Positions 33,498 to 41,973 of a stretch of 64,000 bases of DNA are shown one piece after another; within the stretch, counting starts at the first letter, position 1; the number at the start of each line of letters is the position of its first letter. The notes beneath the pieces were generated by a model. That model ran no database searches and was not told the origin of the DNA. It saw only the letters and a list, made by a program, of their open reading frames with translations. The DNA is from CAWFXC01 sp963819735 (GTDB taxonomy: Bacteria; Actinomycetota; Acidimicrobiia; IMCC26256; DASPTH01). The stretch is taken from assembly GCA_963819735.1 (NCBI GenBank), contig CAWFXC010000001.1, positions 868,001 through 932,000 of the forward strand, in the 5' to 3' direction. The translations under genes and the position numbers were made by a program.

Positions 33498-34211
33498 GTG
33501 GACCAGGACCGGCTCACCAAGATCCTCGACGAGTTGCAGCACACGATCGGACCGGTTCCGGGCCGCGATTCGCACGCGGGCTTCGTCCTGTGCACCACCT
33601 GCGTCGACGTGCTGCACGTCACCGGCGCGGGGATCACCCTGATGAGCTCCGCCGATGCGAACCGCTGCTCGCTGGGCGCATCCGATGAGGTGAGTGGCAC
33701 GGTCGAGGAGTTGCAATTCCTCCTCGGCGAGGGTCCGGGGGTCGACGCGTACGGAGCCCGCCGACCCGCACTCGAACCCGATCTCGCGCACCCTGACCTG
33801 AACCGGTGGCCTCGATTCGCGCCCCCGGCCGTGCGGGCCGGTGCACGCGCCGTGTTCAGCTTCCCGCTGCAGATCGGCGTGCTCCGGTTGGGCGCGCTGA
33901 ACCTGTACTGCGATGGACCGGGCTCCCTCGAGCCGGAAGGATTCGCCGACTCGATCGTGATGGCCGGGGTGGTGACGCGTTCGGTGCTCGCGCTGCAGGT
34001 CGGGGCACCCGGAGGTGAACTCGGCGCCGCGATCGACGACAACGAGAACCTGCGGGTTCAGGTGCACCAGGCCGCGGGCATGATCTCGGTGCAGCTCGAC
34101 ATCTCCATCGCGGATGCACTTGTCCGCCTTCGCGCCTATACGTACGCTGAGGGTCGTCTGATCAGCGACGTCGCACGGGAGGTGGTCGGCGGTGCGCTCC
34201 TGATCCGCTGA
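33498..34211 (+). CDS. GAF-ANTAR response regulator
   Basis: A 237-residue protein with a GAF domain at about residues 20-165 and an ANTAR RNA-binding domain at about 180-235 (LRVQVHQAAGMISVQLDIS, then ALVRLRAYTYAEGRLISDVA). ANTAR domains bind tandem hairpins in mRNA leaders and prevent termination. The GAF part would sense a ligand or redox state. The start is GTG 33498. A second GAF-ANTAR protein follows 41 bp later with different GAF sequence, so this pair may form heterodimers or react to different signals. The targets are not known. Confidence 0.85.
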   Translation: MDQDRLTKILDELQHTIGPVPGRDSHAGFVLCTTCVDVLHVTGAGITLMSSADANRCSLGASDEVSGTVEELQFLLGEGPGVDAYGARRPALEPDLAHPDLNRWPRFAPPAVRAGARAVFSFPLQIGVLRLGALNLYCDGPGSLEPEGFADSIVMAGVVTRSVLALQVGAPGGELGAAIDDNENLRVQVHQAAGMISVQLDISIADALVRLRAYTYAEGRLISDVAREVVGGALLIR

Positions 34212-34252
34212 ATGACAAGCGACACTCCGAGCATCGACCAAGGGGACGTGCG

Positions 34253-34993
34253 ATGGCGGAACGTGAGGAGTTGCTCGCGCAGACGTTCGTGGACGTCGCC
34301 GACACGCTGGTCGCCGACTTCGATGTCCTCGACTTCCTCACCATGCTCACCGGTCGGTGCGTCGAGTTGTTCGAGTTGTCGGAGGCGGGGCTCATGCTCG
34401 CCGATCCGCCCGAGGGCGTCAGGGTGGCGGCCTCGTCGAGCCATCAGATGGGCCTGTTGGAGCTCTTCGAGATCCAACACGACGAAGGGCCGTGCCTCGA
34501 CTGCTACCGCGACGCAGAGCCGGTGCACTGCGCCGATCTCTCGACCGCGCTCGATCGGTGGCCCGTGTTCGCCCCCGAGGCGCTGGCCGCGGGGTTCAAC
34601 TCCGTGGTGGCGCTCCCCATGCGCCTGCGTGACCAGGTGATCGGATCCCTCAACCTGCTCCGCACCGAACCCGGCATGCTCAGCGACGCTGATCTCGTGG
34701 TGGCCCAGGCGCTCGGCGACGTCGCCACGATCGGCATCCTCCAACACCGCGCGGCCAGCGAGTACCGACTCCTGGCCGAGCAGCTGCAGTTCGCCCTCAA
34801 CAGCCGGGTCGTGATCGAGCAGGCGAAGGGCGTGCTCGCGCAGGCGGCCAGGCTCGACATGGACCATGCGTTCGCGGCGATGCGGCAGTACGCCCGGGCC
34901 CACAATCGCCGACTCACCGACGTCGCCGACACCATCGTCAGCCGCGATCTCTCGGCCGACGAGGTCATTCGGGCCCGGACGCCACCCTCCTGA
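34253..34993 (+). CDS. GAF-ANTAR response regulator
   Basis: A 246-residue paralogue of the preceding gene. The GAF domain at about residues 10-165 includes LLELFEIQHDEGPCLDCYRD, with a C-x2-C pair (CLDC) that could be redox-active. The ANTAR domain at about 175-240 has LNSRVVIEQAKGVLAQAARL, the classic IEQAKG motif, then AMRQYARAHNRRLTDVA. ATG 34253 follows AAGGGGACG. Its likely role is transcription antitermination in response to a signal perceived by the GAF domain. It is tandem with the first GAF-ANTAR gene and 79 bp ahead of the ACT-domain gene. Confidence 0.87.
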   Translation: MAEREELLAQTFVDVADTLVADFDVLDFLTMLTGRCVELFELSEAGLMLADPPEGVRVAASSSHQMGLLELFEIQHDEGPCLDCYRDAEPVHCADLSTALDRWPVFAPEALAAGFNSVVALPMRLRDQVIGSLNLLRTEPGMLSDADLVVAQALGDVATIGILQHRAASEYRLLAEQLQFALNSRVVIEQAKGVLAQAARLDMDHAFAAMRQYARAHNRRLTDVADTIVSRDLSADEVIRARTPPS

Positions 34994-35072
34994 CCAGCGG
35001 TTCCCCGGCGTTTCACCCCGCGTTCGCCCGCCCGCAACGATGCCGAAACCCCCGGCGACCAGGGTGCGGCGC

Positions 35073-35732
35073 ATGACCCGATACCGACTCCGCGTCGAGC
35101 TCCCCGATCTCCCCGGTGCCCTGGCCAAGGTCGCCACCGTCATCTCCGACCTCGACGGCGACGTGATCTCGGTCGACATCCACGAGCTCGACGGTCACCA
35201 GGCGGTCGACGAGCTGATGGTCGAGGTGCTCACGGAGCTCGACGGCCGACTGCTCGCCGCCGCGCTCGAGCAGGCCGGAGCGGGCGCCCTCCTCTCGTGT
35301 GCCCCCGCCGCCGCCCGCTCCGAACCGGTTCTGGAAGCGCTCTCCTGGGCCCGTGAGATCGTCGACGCCCGCGACGACGCCGCCCTCTCCCGGGTCCTCG
35401 CCGCCGCGTGTCATTCCTCCGCGGTATGGGTCGCCCCGATCGACGACGCGCGGGAGGTTCCGGCCGGTCGGCTGGCCCTGGCCCGCGGCGCGCCGCTCGT
35501 GCAGCGCTGCCACGAGCTGCCGGAGCGCCTCGGCGCGCGCAAGGGCACTCCGATGTGGCTCCTGGCTGTGCCCGACGGCCATTCGCACACGCGCACGGTG
35601 GCGTTCCTCGCCCGGCCCGGATCGCTGCGGTTCACCGCATCGGAGGTGGCGCGGGTCGATGCGCTGATGGCGATCCACCGGAGCCTGGCCGAGGGCACGG
35701 CACGCCGTGAGCACCCCGCCTCGTCGAACTAG
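35073..35732 (+). CDS. ACT-domain regulatory protein
   Basis: A 219-residue protein with an N-terminal ACT domain at residues 1-75 (YRLRVELPDLPGALAKVATV, DLDGDVISVDIHE), which normally binds an amino acid or other small ligand. The C-terminal half (RSEPVLEALSWAREIVDARD to FTASEVARVDALMAIHRSL) resembles a degenerate GAF-like sensor domain and has no catalytic motif. The start ATG 35073 gives the standard ACT lead. Its last 4 bp overlap the end of the convergent enoyl-CoA hydratase gene. It may be a small-molecule sensor working with the two GAF-ANTAR proteins; that is inference from position. Confidence 0.78.
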   Translation: MTRYRLRVELPDLPGALAKVATVISDLDGDVISVDIHELDGHQAVDELMVEVLTELDGRLLAAALEQAGAGALLSCAPAAARSEPVLEALSWAREIVDARDDAALSRVLAAACHSSAVWVAPIDDAREVPAGRLALARGAPLVQRCHELPERLGARKGTPMWLLAVPDGHSHTRTVAFLARPGSLRFTASEVARVDALMAIHRSLAEGTARREHPASSN

Positions 35733-36559
35733 GGCGTCCACTCGATCATGGCGTCGTAGATCGCGTCGATCCGGTCGACCTCACCCTCACGGGTCTGGCC
35801 ACCCGCGTCGAGGAACCGCTGCATGGGCACGCGGTGCGCCCCGTCCGCGGTGAGTTCGCCGAAGGCATTGGTCTCGCTGACCAACGCGTCATCGAGGCCG
35901 CCGAGCGACCGGTCGACGACGCGCTTGACCGCGGCGACCGACGCCGGAGGCATGGCCGCGATCCGCCGGGCCACGCCATCGGCCACCTCGGCCAACTCGC
36001 GCGCAGGAACAAGTCGGTCGAGCCAGCCGATGGCGAGGGCCTCGGTCGCGTCCACGTCGCGTCCGGTGAGGATCACGTCGAGCGCAGTGCTCCGCCCGAT
36101 CAGCCGGGGAAGTCGCGCGGTGTTGCCGGCGCCGGGCAGGATGCCCATCCCGACCTCCGGTTGCCCGAGCACCGCGCGCGGGGACCCGAAGCGGAGGTCG
36201 AGCGCGCTCAGGAACTCGGCGCCACCGCCGCGCGCCGCGCCGTCGATCACGCCGATCGACACGAGACGGCCGCGGTGCAGCCGTTCGAACGTGGCCGCGG
36301 CCACGTTGGGCTCGGCCACCGGCGCGTAGGGGCCGGTCGGCATCGCGATGATCCCGTGCACGTCGCCGTGCATCAGGAAGAAGTCGGGATCGGCGCTCGT
36401 GAACACCACGACCCGCACCGCATCGTCGGCCTCGAGCCGGTCGACCAGCCCGATGAGTGCACCGATGAACGGGCCGTCGACCAGATTCGTCGGCGGATGG
36501 TCGATCACGACGGTCGCCACTCCCGCGGCCACCTCCACACGGAGCAGTTCCGGTCCCAT
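35729..36559 (-). CDS. Enoyl-CoA hydratase/isomerase family protein
   Basis: A 276-residue crotonase-fold protein. It has the oxyanion-hole region VFTSADPDFFLMHGDVHG near 52, then IDGAARGGGAEFLSALDLRF near 100, and LGQPEVGMGILPGAGNTARL near 126. The first catalytic Glu (PEV) is kept. The second expected Glu, in the PGAGN segment, is not. It may thus be an isomerase or another crotonase activity. It is a single gene, divergent from the D-aminoacylase-like gene at 36643 and convergent with the ACT protein. It has little similarity to the copy at 16919 beyond family motifs. Confidence 0.85.
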   Translation of the reverse strand: MGPELLRVEVAAGVATVVIDHPPTNLVDGPFIGALIGLVDRLEADDAVRVVVFTSADPDFFLMHGDVHGIIAMPTGPYAPVAEPNVAAATFERLHRGRLVSIGVIDGAARGGGAEFLSALDLRFGSPRAVLGQPEVGMGILPGAGNTARLPRLIGRSTALDVILTGRDVDATEALAIGWLDRLVPARELAEVADGVARRIAAMPPASVAAVKRVVDRSLGGLDDALVSETNAFGELTADGAHRVPMQRFLDAGGQTREGEVDRIDAIYDAMIEWTP

Positions 36560-36642
36560 CGTTCACCTCGGGCGTTGTCGGAGAAGCGGGAATCCGTGAC
36601 AGTATCGACCGGTCGTCGAAGCCGGAACGCCAGGGGGCAAAA

Positions 36643-38341
36643 GTGCCGGAACTGTCCGAGTCTGCGCGCCGGTCCCGCGGCCTGTTGGTACGCGGCGGCA
36701 CGATCGTCGACGGAACGGGAGGACCGGCGCGTCCCGGCGACGTGCGCGTGCACGACGGCCGCATCGTCGAGCTCGGCGTCGGGCTGGAGCCGGCGGGCGA
36801 ACCGATCATCGACGCCGACGGCGCGCTCGTGACCCCGGGCCTGATCGACCCGCACACGCACTACGACATCGAGATGTTCTGGGATCCGACCCTCGATCCG
36901 CTCCCCGGATACGGGATGACCACCGCAGTGATGGGCAACTGCGGGCTCGGCTTGGCGCCGGTGCGCGACGACGTGCGCGACGACATCGCCGATCTCCTCT
37001 GCTTCATCGAGGAGTTGCCGGTGTCGCTCTCGGACTCGTCGGTCCCGTGGAACTGGACCACGTGGTCGGAGTACCAGCAGGTCGCCGCGGGCACGCCGAC
37101 CACCGTCTCGCTCTTCGCCTACACCGCGCACAACGCGCTGCGCGCCTTCGCCATGGGACGCGACGCGTGGTCACGTCCGGCCGACGAGCAGGAACGCGCC
37201 CTCATGGCCGCGATGCTCGACGACGCGCTGGCACACGGTTCGCTCGGGCTGTCGACGAACTACTTCGACACCGATCGCAACCGCGAGCTGGTGCCGGCGC
37301 GCCTCGGCGACGACGCCGAGCTCGACGCGCTGTTCGACGTGCTCGCGCGCTACCCCCACGCGACGCTGCAGGTGATCGCCCGCGACCGTGAGCAACGGCA
37401 CCACGTGCTCCGCCGGGCGCTCGGACGCGGGATCCGGTGCCTCTCGCTCGGCGACGGCGTCCGCTCCCTCACCGCGGCCGAGGAAGGCCTCGACATCTGG
37501 CACCTCGGTGGTGGGAACGAGCCGTCGACCCCGATGCTCGGCTTCGAGAGCTCCATCGCGGCGGCGGCAGTGCCGGCGTGGCACCAGATGATCAACGGCC
37601 CGGCCGCCGACAAGCTCCGCCTGCTCGCCGATCCCGACTGGCGCGCCCGGGCCCGTCAGGACTGGGACCATCCCCGCGACGAGCAGAACGCGTTCCGGGC
37701 CGGGTCGCTCCACGTGCTGATCCTGAGCGATTCGGAAACCGGCGCGGGGCCGATCGACGTCTCGCTCGCCGACCTCGCGGCCGAGCGCGCACTGCACCCG
37801 TCGGACGCGCTCGCCGACTGGGTGCTCGCCAACGGGATCGGGTCGCGCTACACGAAGCTGAGCGTCACGCCGGCCATCGACGTGGAGACGATGGACGCGC
37901 GCGACGCGGGAGAACTTCTTCGACCCGCACGCGCTCATCGGCGGCACCGACGCCGGTGCCCACCTGAAGATGTTCTGTGGCGCCGGTTCGAATCTCTACC
38001 TGCTCACGAACTGGGTCCGCGATGAACAGGCGCTGAGCATCGAGCAGGGCGTGCACTGCATGACCGCCCGGAACGCCAACTTCTTCTCGCTCCACGACCG
38101 CGGCACCATCGAAGTCGGCCGACGCGGCGACCTCAACGTGTTCGCGCTCGACGAGATCGAGACCCGCGGGCTGGTGCGCCGCCATGACCTCCCCGACGGC
38201 AGTTGGCGGTTCAGCCGCCCCAGCGCCGGGTTCCGCGCCACTATCGTCGCCGGCGTCCCCACCATGCTCGACGGCGAACCGACCGGGAACCTGCCGGCGG
38301 CGATGGGGAACGCACTGACGGCGTCGCTCGCGACACCGTGA
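36643..38341 (+). pseudogene. N-acyl-D-amino-acid deacylase-like amidohydrolase, one frameshift
   Basis: An amidohydrolase-3 (D-aminoacylase) family protein of about 565 residues. The N-terminal part is read from GTG 36643 to ~37910, with the first metal motif TPGLIDPHTHYDIEMFWDP near 67 and MGNCGLGLAPV near 99. The C-terminal part is in another frame to 38341 (ENFFDPHALIGGTDAGAHLKMFC, read here in short as GGTDAGAHLKMFCGAG, where the Asp ligand lies). The shift falls at 37903-37915 in GCGCGACGCGGGAGAAC. The full set of metal ligands is present across both frames, so the gene could be intact in the organism. GTG 36643 has AGGGGGC upstream. Confidence 0.82.
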
Positions 38342-38347
38342 ACGCAC

Positions 38348-38376
38348 GTCCGCTTGCCCGTTCCGGGCGAGCGGAC
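38348..38376 (+). terminator. Hairpin after the D-aminoacylase-like gene
   Basis: GTCCGCTTGCCCG (38348-38360) and CGGGCGAGCGGAC (38364-38376) form a 13-bp stem with one T-G wobble and a TTC loop, starting 7 bp after the stop codon at 38341. It is a good intrinsic terminator candidate for a GC-rich genome. Confidence 0.65.
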
Positions 38377-38454
38377 GCGCGACAAGAGGAACCGCTACCG
38401 GCGACGATCCTCGCGGCGGTCCACGCGGTTCCGGGTGCGTTCGGCGGTACCCGC

Positions 38455-38470
38455 CACCACCGCGGTGGTG
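38455..38470. promoter_or_regulatory. 16-bp perfect palindrome upstream of the 3' end of the DUF6325 unit
   Basis: CACCACCGCGGTGGTG is a perfect inverted repeat in the 215-bp gap between the amidohydrolase and the DUF6325 gene, which converge. As no start codon is near, it may be part of a terminator rather than an operator. The rest of the gap shows no gene. Confidence 0.4.
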
Positions 38471-38556
38471 ACTGCTACTCGGGCAACTGGTCGACGTCGC
38501 AACATGTGAATCCTTGTCCTTCGCTGGATGACGGGTGGTCGATGCTTCGGCGGTGA

Positions 38557-38976
38557 TCAGGCCGATTCGAGCGCGGAGAGCGCACCTTCGATGAGGTCGT
38601 GCGGGATGCGGGACCCCTCGATGAGCACGCCACCGGACGCGCGCATCGCGTCGACCAACGGTTTCGCCCACGTGTCTTCCCAGATGAGCAGGGCGGCCGA
38701 GGAGTTCGGTTCCAGCGCCTCCGCCGCGTACTCGATGTCTTCGTGGGAGATCAGACCGCCGACCTCGCCGTCGAGCTCGCCGTAGGGGGCGAGGAGGTCG
38801 TGCTCGTCGAACTCGACCGCGAGGTGGTTCCCCTCGGCGTCCTTGGCGATGAACACGAGGTCGAGCACGCGGATCGTCTCGCTCTCGATGAGCTCGGCGA
38901 GCGCCGGGGCGATCTCACCGTTGAACTCGTTACCGGGGAATCCGACGATCAGGTATTCGACGGGGCCGATGCTCAT
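38557..38976 (-). CDS. DUF6325 family protein
   Basis: A 139-residue acidic protein that starts MSIGPVEYLIVGFPGNEFNG and contains IEYAAEALEPNSSAALLIWE near residue 85, both hallmarks of DUF6325. Members resemble small membrane-independent regulators with the GF-x-G pattern of DUF1269-like proteins. Function is unknown. The start is ATG 38976 with GAGAGAGG nearby. It follows the SnoaL-like gene (63-bp gap) and the SHOCT gene on the same strand, a trio often kept together in actinobacteria and linked by some to stress response. It is the last gene of the unit. Confidence 0.8.
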   Translation of the reverse strand: MSIGPVEYLIVGFPGNEFNGEIAPALAELIESETIRVLDLVFIAKDAEGNHLAVEFDEHDLLAPYGELDGEVGGLISHEDIEYAAEALEPNSSAALLIWEDTWAKPLVDAMRASGGVLIEGSRIPHDLIEGALSALESA

Positions 38977-39039
38977 GTTTGTGCCTCTCTCTCGGAGTGT
39001 GCGGTTGGGGGGATCAGTTCTTCGGGACTGGCGGATGTT

Positions 39040-39471
39040 TCAGTCGTCGGGCAGCAACGCGAGCTGCTCGAGGAGCTCGACTTCGTCCCAGTACTGGCGG
39101 AACGAGCGAATCTTGTCGCCGTCGAATTCGGCGATGGTGACGCCGTGCAGGGTCAGGCGCAGGCCGGTGGGATCGATCACCAGATCGTCGTCGACCTCGA
39201 GCGGTCCCGAGTGGGTGAAGGTCACGATCCATTCCACCGCGGCACGATCGCCGCCGACGTCGAGCGGTGACACGGCGAGGTCGATGTCGGAGAACGCGCC
39301 GTCGCGATCCTCGAACTCGACGGCGAGCTCGGCGGCGGACGACACGCTCAGCGCCGGTGCCCAGCCCTTGACGTCGTCGGTGTAGAGCTCGGCGACCACC
39401 GTGCTGTCACCGGAGATGCTCGCTTCGAGCCCCCGCACCAGCACGGCGGCGCGATCAACATTGGATGCCAT
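39040..39471 (-). CDS. SnoaL-like / NTF2-fold protein
   Basis: A 143-residue NTF2-fold protein (SnoaL type) with VRGLEASISGDSTVVAELYT at the start of the fold and LTLHGVTIAEFDGDKIRSFR near the C-terminus, a strand pattern common in this superfamily. It is acidic, like its neighbour DUF6325. ATG 39471 is preceded by a GGAGG-like site (GGAGGG). It lies 24 bp after the SHOCT-protein gene and 63 bp before DUF6325. No catalytic residues can be assigned with confidence, and it may act as a binding protein. Confidence 0.8.
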   Translation of the reverse strand: MASNVDRAAVLVRGLEASISGDSTVVAELYTDDVKGWAPALSVSSAAELAVEFEDRDGAFSDIDLAVSPLDVGGDRAAVEWIVTFTHSGPLEVDDDLVIDPTGLRLTLHGVTIAEFDGDKIRSFRQYWDEVELLEQLALLPDD

Positions 39472-39495
39472 CAGAATCCCTCCTCGTCGCCCGGC

Positions 39496-39816
39496 TCAGA
39501 TGCCAAGCAGCTTGGCCTTGGCGGCCGCGAATTCGTCGTCGCTCAGCGCGCCCGACTGGTGCAGTTGCGCCAGGCTCTCGAGCTGCGAGGTGGTGTCGGC
39601 CGGCGGTGCCGCCACCGCGGCGACGGGTGCCGGCGCGGCCGCCACCGGTGCCGGAGCCGGGGGCGGGCCCTGGGTGGCCGCGTACGCCTCCTGGGCCTGG
39701 TCGTTCACCTGCGCCTGCTGCTCGTGGTGCTTGCCCGACTGGTAGGCCGCGGTGCCGAGCGCCGCGGCGCCGGCGACTCGCATCAACGGCCTGCGCCGCC
39801 TCATCAACAATCCCAT
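39496..39816 (-). CDS. SHOCT-domain protein with N-terminal membrane-like segment
   Basis: A 106-residue protein with three parts: a short basic/hydrophobic N-terminus (MGLLMRRRRPLMRVAGAAAL), an Ala/Pro-rich linker (about residues 45-75) and a C-terminal SHOCT motif (LESLAQLHQSGALSDDEFAA, then AKAKLLG). SHOCT domains are short oligomerisation or tethering modules. Of the clustered ATGs, 39816 is best placed, 6 bases after AGAGGAG. It is the first gene of the SHOCT/SnoaL/DUF6325 unit. It may be a membrane-associated scaffold, but this is a guess from its layout. Confidence 0.82.
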   Translation of the reverse strand: MGLLMRRRRPLMRVAGAAALGTAAYQSGKHHEQQAQVNDQAQEAYAATQGPPPAPAPVAAAPAPVAAVAAPPADTTSQLESLAQLHQSGALSDDEFAAAKAKLLGI

Positions 39817-39894
39817 GCCCATCTCCTCTGTGGGTGGCGTGCACACATCTCACTGAACAAGGCGCACAAGCTATCGCCCGATCCTCGTCCGTGT

Positions 39895-39914
39895 ACCCGG
39901 CGCGTACGCCGGGT
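39895..39914. promoter_or_regulatory. 20-bp palindrome between divergent genes
   Basis: ACCCGGCGCGTACGCCGGGT is a perfect inverted repeat (8-bp arms, CGTA centre) in the 279-bp gap between the SHOCT gene and the divergent potassium channel. It is a possible operator or a hairpin in the leader. Nothing else gene-like is seen in the gap. Confidence 0.4.
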
Positions 39915-40095
39915 GCAGCCCACTCCACCACGGAACGCGGTTCGGGGCATCACCCACAACGGACGATCCGCGAACCGATCGCGGCCGCGACGGCGTTCGC
40001 GAGGGCACGCCGTTCGACACGTCTCGTGGCCGTCGACGAGGATGAGCGACCGGCCGCCAGCGAGACGGCCGCGTCGGGCGAGCGGAGGACCGGCT

Positions 40096-40878
40096 TTGGC
40101 CACAGACGACGTCGAGCCGACCAAAGTCGAGCGGCGACTCGAGCGGCGCTTTCCCGGTTATCGCTTCGGGTCGGTGCTCGTGCTGCTGTCGATCACCTTC
40201 GTCGTGATGGCCGCGAGCCCGCCCGACGCCTGGGCCCGGGTGGTCACCGTGGCACTGCAGGGCTTGACGCTGCTCGCCGCGCTCCTGGCGTCGAGGGCCG
40301 GCCGCCGGCTGTTCCGGATCGCCGCACTCGTGGTCGTGCTCGCGTTCCTCGCCGCGCTCGGGTCGGTGTTCGTGACGACGTCGAAGGATCCCAGTGGGAT
40401 CTTCTTCGGGCTGAACATCCTGCTGGTCGGGGCGGCGCCCGTGATCATCGCGCGCGCGCTCTACCAGCGCCGGGTGGTGGATCTGCACACAGTGCTCGGC
40501 GCCATCTGCATCTACGTGCTGATCGGCATGATGTTCGCGTTCGTGTACGCCACCATCGACCTGATCCTCCCGGATCCGTTCTTCGTCCAGACCAGTCACG
40601 CGACGATCTCCGACTTCCTGTACTTCAGCTTCGTCACGCAGACGACCGTCGGCTACGGCGACTTCACCGCGGCGGGAGGGCTCGGCCGCGCCCTGTCCGT
40701 GGTCGAGGCCCTCACCGGTCAGCTGTACCTCGTCACGATTATCGCGGTGCTCGTGAGCCGCATCAGCGGCGTCGGCGGTCAGGCGCCGGCGCCCGCACCC
40801 GAAGCGGGCGGCGGAGCCGGGATGGGGGCCGGGGCCACGGGTGCGGGCTCCACGGAGGCGGCCGGATCGGCGGAGTGA
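40096..40878 (+). CDS. Two-pore-type potassium channel subunit (ion channel 2 family)
   Basis: A 260-residue membrane protein with about six hydrophobic segments and a pore loop carrying the K+ selectivity filter TVGYGDF near residue 194 in FSFVTQTTVGYGDFTAAGG. After the last helix a Gly/Ala/Pro-rich tail follows, with no RCK or cyclic-nucleotide domain. The TTG start at 40096 is chosen because GGAGG lies 7 bases upstream and no membrane sequence precedes it. Tetramers would conduct K+ across the cytoplasmic membrane. It is a single gene that converges with cydB. Confidence 0.85.
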   Translation: MATDDVEPTKVERRLERRFPGYRFGSVLVLLSITFVVMAASPPDAWARVVTVALQGLTLLAALLASRAGRRLFRIAALVVVLAFLAALGSVFVTTSKDPSGIFFGLNILLVGAAPVIIARALYQRRVVDLHTVLGAICIYVLIGMMFAFVYATIDLILPDPFFVQTSHATISDFLYFSFVTQTTVGYGDFTAAGGLGRALSVVEALTGQLYLVTIIAVLVSRISGVGGQAPAPAPEAGGGAGMGAGATGAGSTEAAGSAE

Positions 40879-40907
40879 ACCTCGGGGGCGCGAGCGTCGG
40901 GCCGCGA

Positions 40908-41973
40908 TCAGGGACCGGCGGGCGCCGACTCGGGGGTCGACCCGGGCGCGGGCCCGCGCGGATTCGGGCGCTGACTCGTCGGCGTCGATCAGTGACTTCT
41001 GGTCGAGCGTGTAGAGCAGGCCGAGCGACGGCAACAGCACGACCGCGGCGATGACGAAGACGACGATCACCGCGGTGAGCGTCCCCGACGGCGCCGCCGC
41101 CTGCGAGACCTTCAGGCTGGTGGGCAGGATGTAGGGCCACTGCGCGACCCCCCAGCCGACCACCACGGTGGCCACCGCACCCATGGCCAGGATCCGCGCG
41201 CCGCGGGTCGCGTTGCGGAGGAGAAGGACGAGTGCCCCGAGCCCGCAGAGTGCGGAGAGGATCACCAGCGGCAGTGCCCGCGAGGTGAGGCCGTCGAACA
41301 CGTAGTGGGCGTAGTCGTGGAGGATGAAGATCCCGATGAACGCGACCGCACCGGTGACCACGGCGGAGGTGATGGCCCGGTTGCGGAAGTACTCGACCAT
41401 CTCGGCATCGTCGAGGCGACGGGCGTCCCACACCAGGTAGACGGCGGCGAGGAACGCGCACACCGCGACTGCGAGCACGCCGCCCAGGATCGACGTGGGA
41501 TTGATCCAGCTCCCCCACGGGTCACCGGCCTTCCCCCCGGCGGGCACGTGGCCCGATGCGATAGCGCCGGCGACCGCCCCCATGCAGAACGGGACCACCA
41601 CCGACGAGATCGCGAACGCGGCACCGAAGTTCCGTTGGCTCGACGCGATCGTGACCTCCTTGCGGAAGGCGAAGCTGGAACCGCGCAGGACGATGCCGAA
41701 CGCCGCGAGGGACAGCGGGACGAAGAGCGTGAGCGTGATCGACGCGAACGTGCTGGAGAACGCGGTCCACAGGACGACGAGCACGAAGATCAGCCAGACG
41801 TGGTTGGCCTCCCACACCGGGCCGATCGAGTGCTGGATCACCGCCCGCGGCCGCGCGCCGTGCGCTGCGCTCCCGGCGGTGAGGTCCCAGAAGCCGGCGC
41901 CGAAGTCGGCGCCCGCGAACAACGCGTAGGCGGTGATCCCGAACATCAGGATCACGGCGACGGCGTCGCTCAT
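40908..41973 (-). CDS. cydB: Cytochrome bd oxidase subunit II, frameshift near the 3' end
   Basis: Subunit II of the quinol oxidase that reduces O2 to water. MSDAVAVILMFGITAYALFA begins at ATG 41973, followed by GADFGAGFWDLTAGS, IGPVWEANHVWLIFVLVVLW and about eight to nine helices, ending LLPSLGLLYTLDQKSLIDAD near residue 330. In the frame given by the start there is no stop until 39871, which would run through the whole potassium channel gene. A one-base shift at about 40970-40990 leads instead to a Pro/Ala-rich tail and a TGA at 40908, 30 bp from the convergent gene. That end is taken here. ATGA overlap with cydA. Confidence 0.87.
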
